A DNA stretch of 64,000 bases, from positions 136,234,365-136,298,364 of the forward strand of contig JAOWCC010001634.1 of NCBI GenBank assembly GCA_030867875.1. The letters are read 5' to 3'. The stretch's first letter is position 1, and every line of letters starts with the position of its first letter. Of this stretch, positions 63,092-64,000 are shown one piece after another. The notes under the pieces were generated by a model. That model worked only from the letters and a program-made list of their open reading frames with translations, was not told the DNA's origin and searched no databases. The position numbers and the translations under genes are program-made. This DNA is from Actinernus sp. WN-2022 (taxonomy: Eukaryota; Cnidaria; Anthozoa; Actiniaria; Actinernidae).

Positions 63092-64000
63092 AATGCAAAG
63101 AATAATGAAGGTTTCGAGGCTGGTGCGCGTGTTGATAATACATACAGCTATTTCAAAAAGGTTGTCTCGGTCAAACGACAAGCCCTGACCGAAATGGATT
63201 GTGGTCATAACTGTCTAGCTGTGCGAAATGAATAAACAACGGTGTTCGGAAAAAACGATTCGATTTAATTGATGCGCAGCGAGCGAAGCAGCAATTAATA
63301 TTCTGTACGGTAGGAAAAATCTCGATTCATTTTCGAACACCATGCCTTGCGCGAAGAGGTTTTTTCCCCTCCCGACTGGGTAATATTTTTGCAGCCAATG
63401 TTTCAATAAGTGGGCTCCGCGTAACGGCGTTGATCGGCGATTAATAACATGACTGTATAAATATATATTTTGGGCTTTTGTATTCTCCATCATTTTGATA
63501 AAGCTTCCTTCTTCAGGAAATGTGCTGGTACAATTATAATTTTCACTGGGGAGAGAAGAGTAATTCCTTGTCAGGTTGTTGGGTGCGTAATCCAACCACA
63601 ATACTTTGCGGGCGATGATAAACTTGAAGATATCTATATCTGCAAACGTTTCTGGTCGAAGACGTTCTGGTAAGTGACATAACCAGTAATAATTTTAAGT
63701 GTTTATTCTACTCACATTACCCCAGTGGTCAGTGGACATCCCTTGGGTTTTGGAAAGAACTATTTATTATGCCTTACTAGGATCGGAATTGTAAAGAAAT
63801 CCTTCTATTCATGATCACGGGGAATTTGATTTGGCCGAATGGGGAGTGCACATTTGTTGTTAAACTTTCGCTTTCATTTCAGTCACTGTTTCTGAAATTA
63901 TGCATAATTCCAGAGTTAACTGATGTTGATGGGTCTTGTGGATCGCTTTGAATCGCATCTCGGGGGAAATATAAAATCAGCGAATTTGATTCACCAAGGT
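63092..64000. other. Intron DNA at right edge
   Basis: No further kinase-homology, transmembrane or ligand-binding exon recognised. The 128-codon minus-strand ORF at 63,215-63,601 has no domain I know. The remaining exons of the receptor gene should lie beyond the right edge. Confidence 0.5.

Noticed and set aside
63215..63601. 128-codon minus-strand ORF
   Set aside because: No recognisable domain, no splice context and repeat-like sequence; treated as chance.

Overview
The window is a piece of an animal nuclear genome, probably a marine invertebrate; I cannot name the species. The evidence is multi-exon receptor guanylate cyclase genes with consistent GT-AG splice sites, a dense load of LINEs, LTR elements, Tc1/mariner elements and short inverted-repeat elements, a tRNA-like SINE head, and at the left end an integrated Maverick/Polinton (adintovirus-like) DNA virus element.

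Positions 1 to about 12,600 hold most of this Polinton; its left end lies outside the window. Readable genes are a double-jelly-roll major capsid protein, a packaging ATPase, a candidate penton/minor capsid protein, a pVI-like membrane-associated protein, several small membrane or coiled-coil proteins, a retroviral-type integrase and a 1148-residue protein-primed family B DNA polymerase. Structural genes are tightly packed with 1-nt stop/start overlaps. Two divergent gene pairs share nearly the same bidirectional promoter sequence. One conserved gene (1454-2970) is split between two frames. No adenain-like protease is visible; it may lie off the left edge.

Positions 12.6-29 kb hold repeats and a receptor guanylate cyclase gene on the minus strand (exons 21,718-22,402 and 17,424-17,698: signal peptide and ligand-binding domain). 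A second, broken copy of the first exon lies at 27,371-28,130, so the locus is a local tandem duplication. The duplicated intron carries a 12-bp minisatellite that is only about one unit long in the other copy. A dead Tc1/mariner element (18,120-19,345) sits in the intron.

Positions 29-35 kb are repeats, including a 1.96-kb inverted repeat. Positions 35.3-63.1 kb hold eight phase-compatible minus-strand exons of another receptor guanylate cyclase: end of the kinase-homology domain, dimerisation helix and most of the catalytic domain, with all key catalytic residues. Its ligand-binding exons should lie beyond 64 kb.

The 19.6-kb intron between exons 61,371-61,545 and 41,652-41,792 contains a CR1/L2-like LINE (about 42.5-60.1 kb, minus strand) broken by four independent insertions with clean target-site duplications: a Ty3/gypsy LTR retrotransposon with 287-bp LTRs and a self-complementary primer-binding site (44,458-49,889), a TTAA-flanked MITE (49,917-50,509), a TATA-flanked MITE (51,137-51,696), and a 6.5-kb composite DNA element with a 9-bp duplication (52,037-58,568) that itself contains a large foldback palindrome and further nested inserts. 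The 61.5-62.9 kb intron has a tRNA-derived SINE and a 76-bp tandem repeat.
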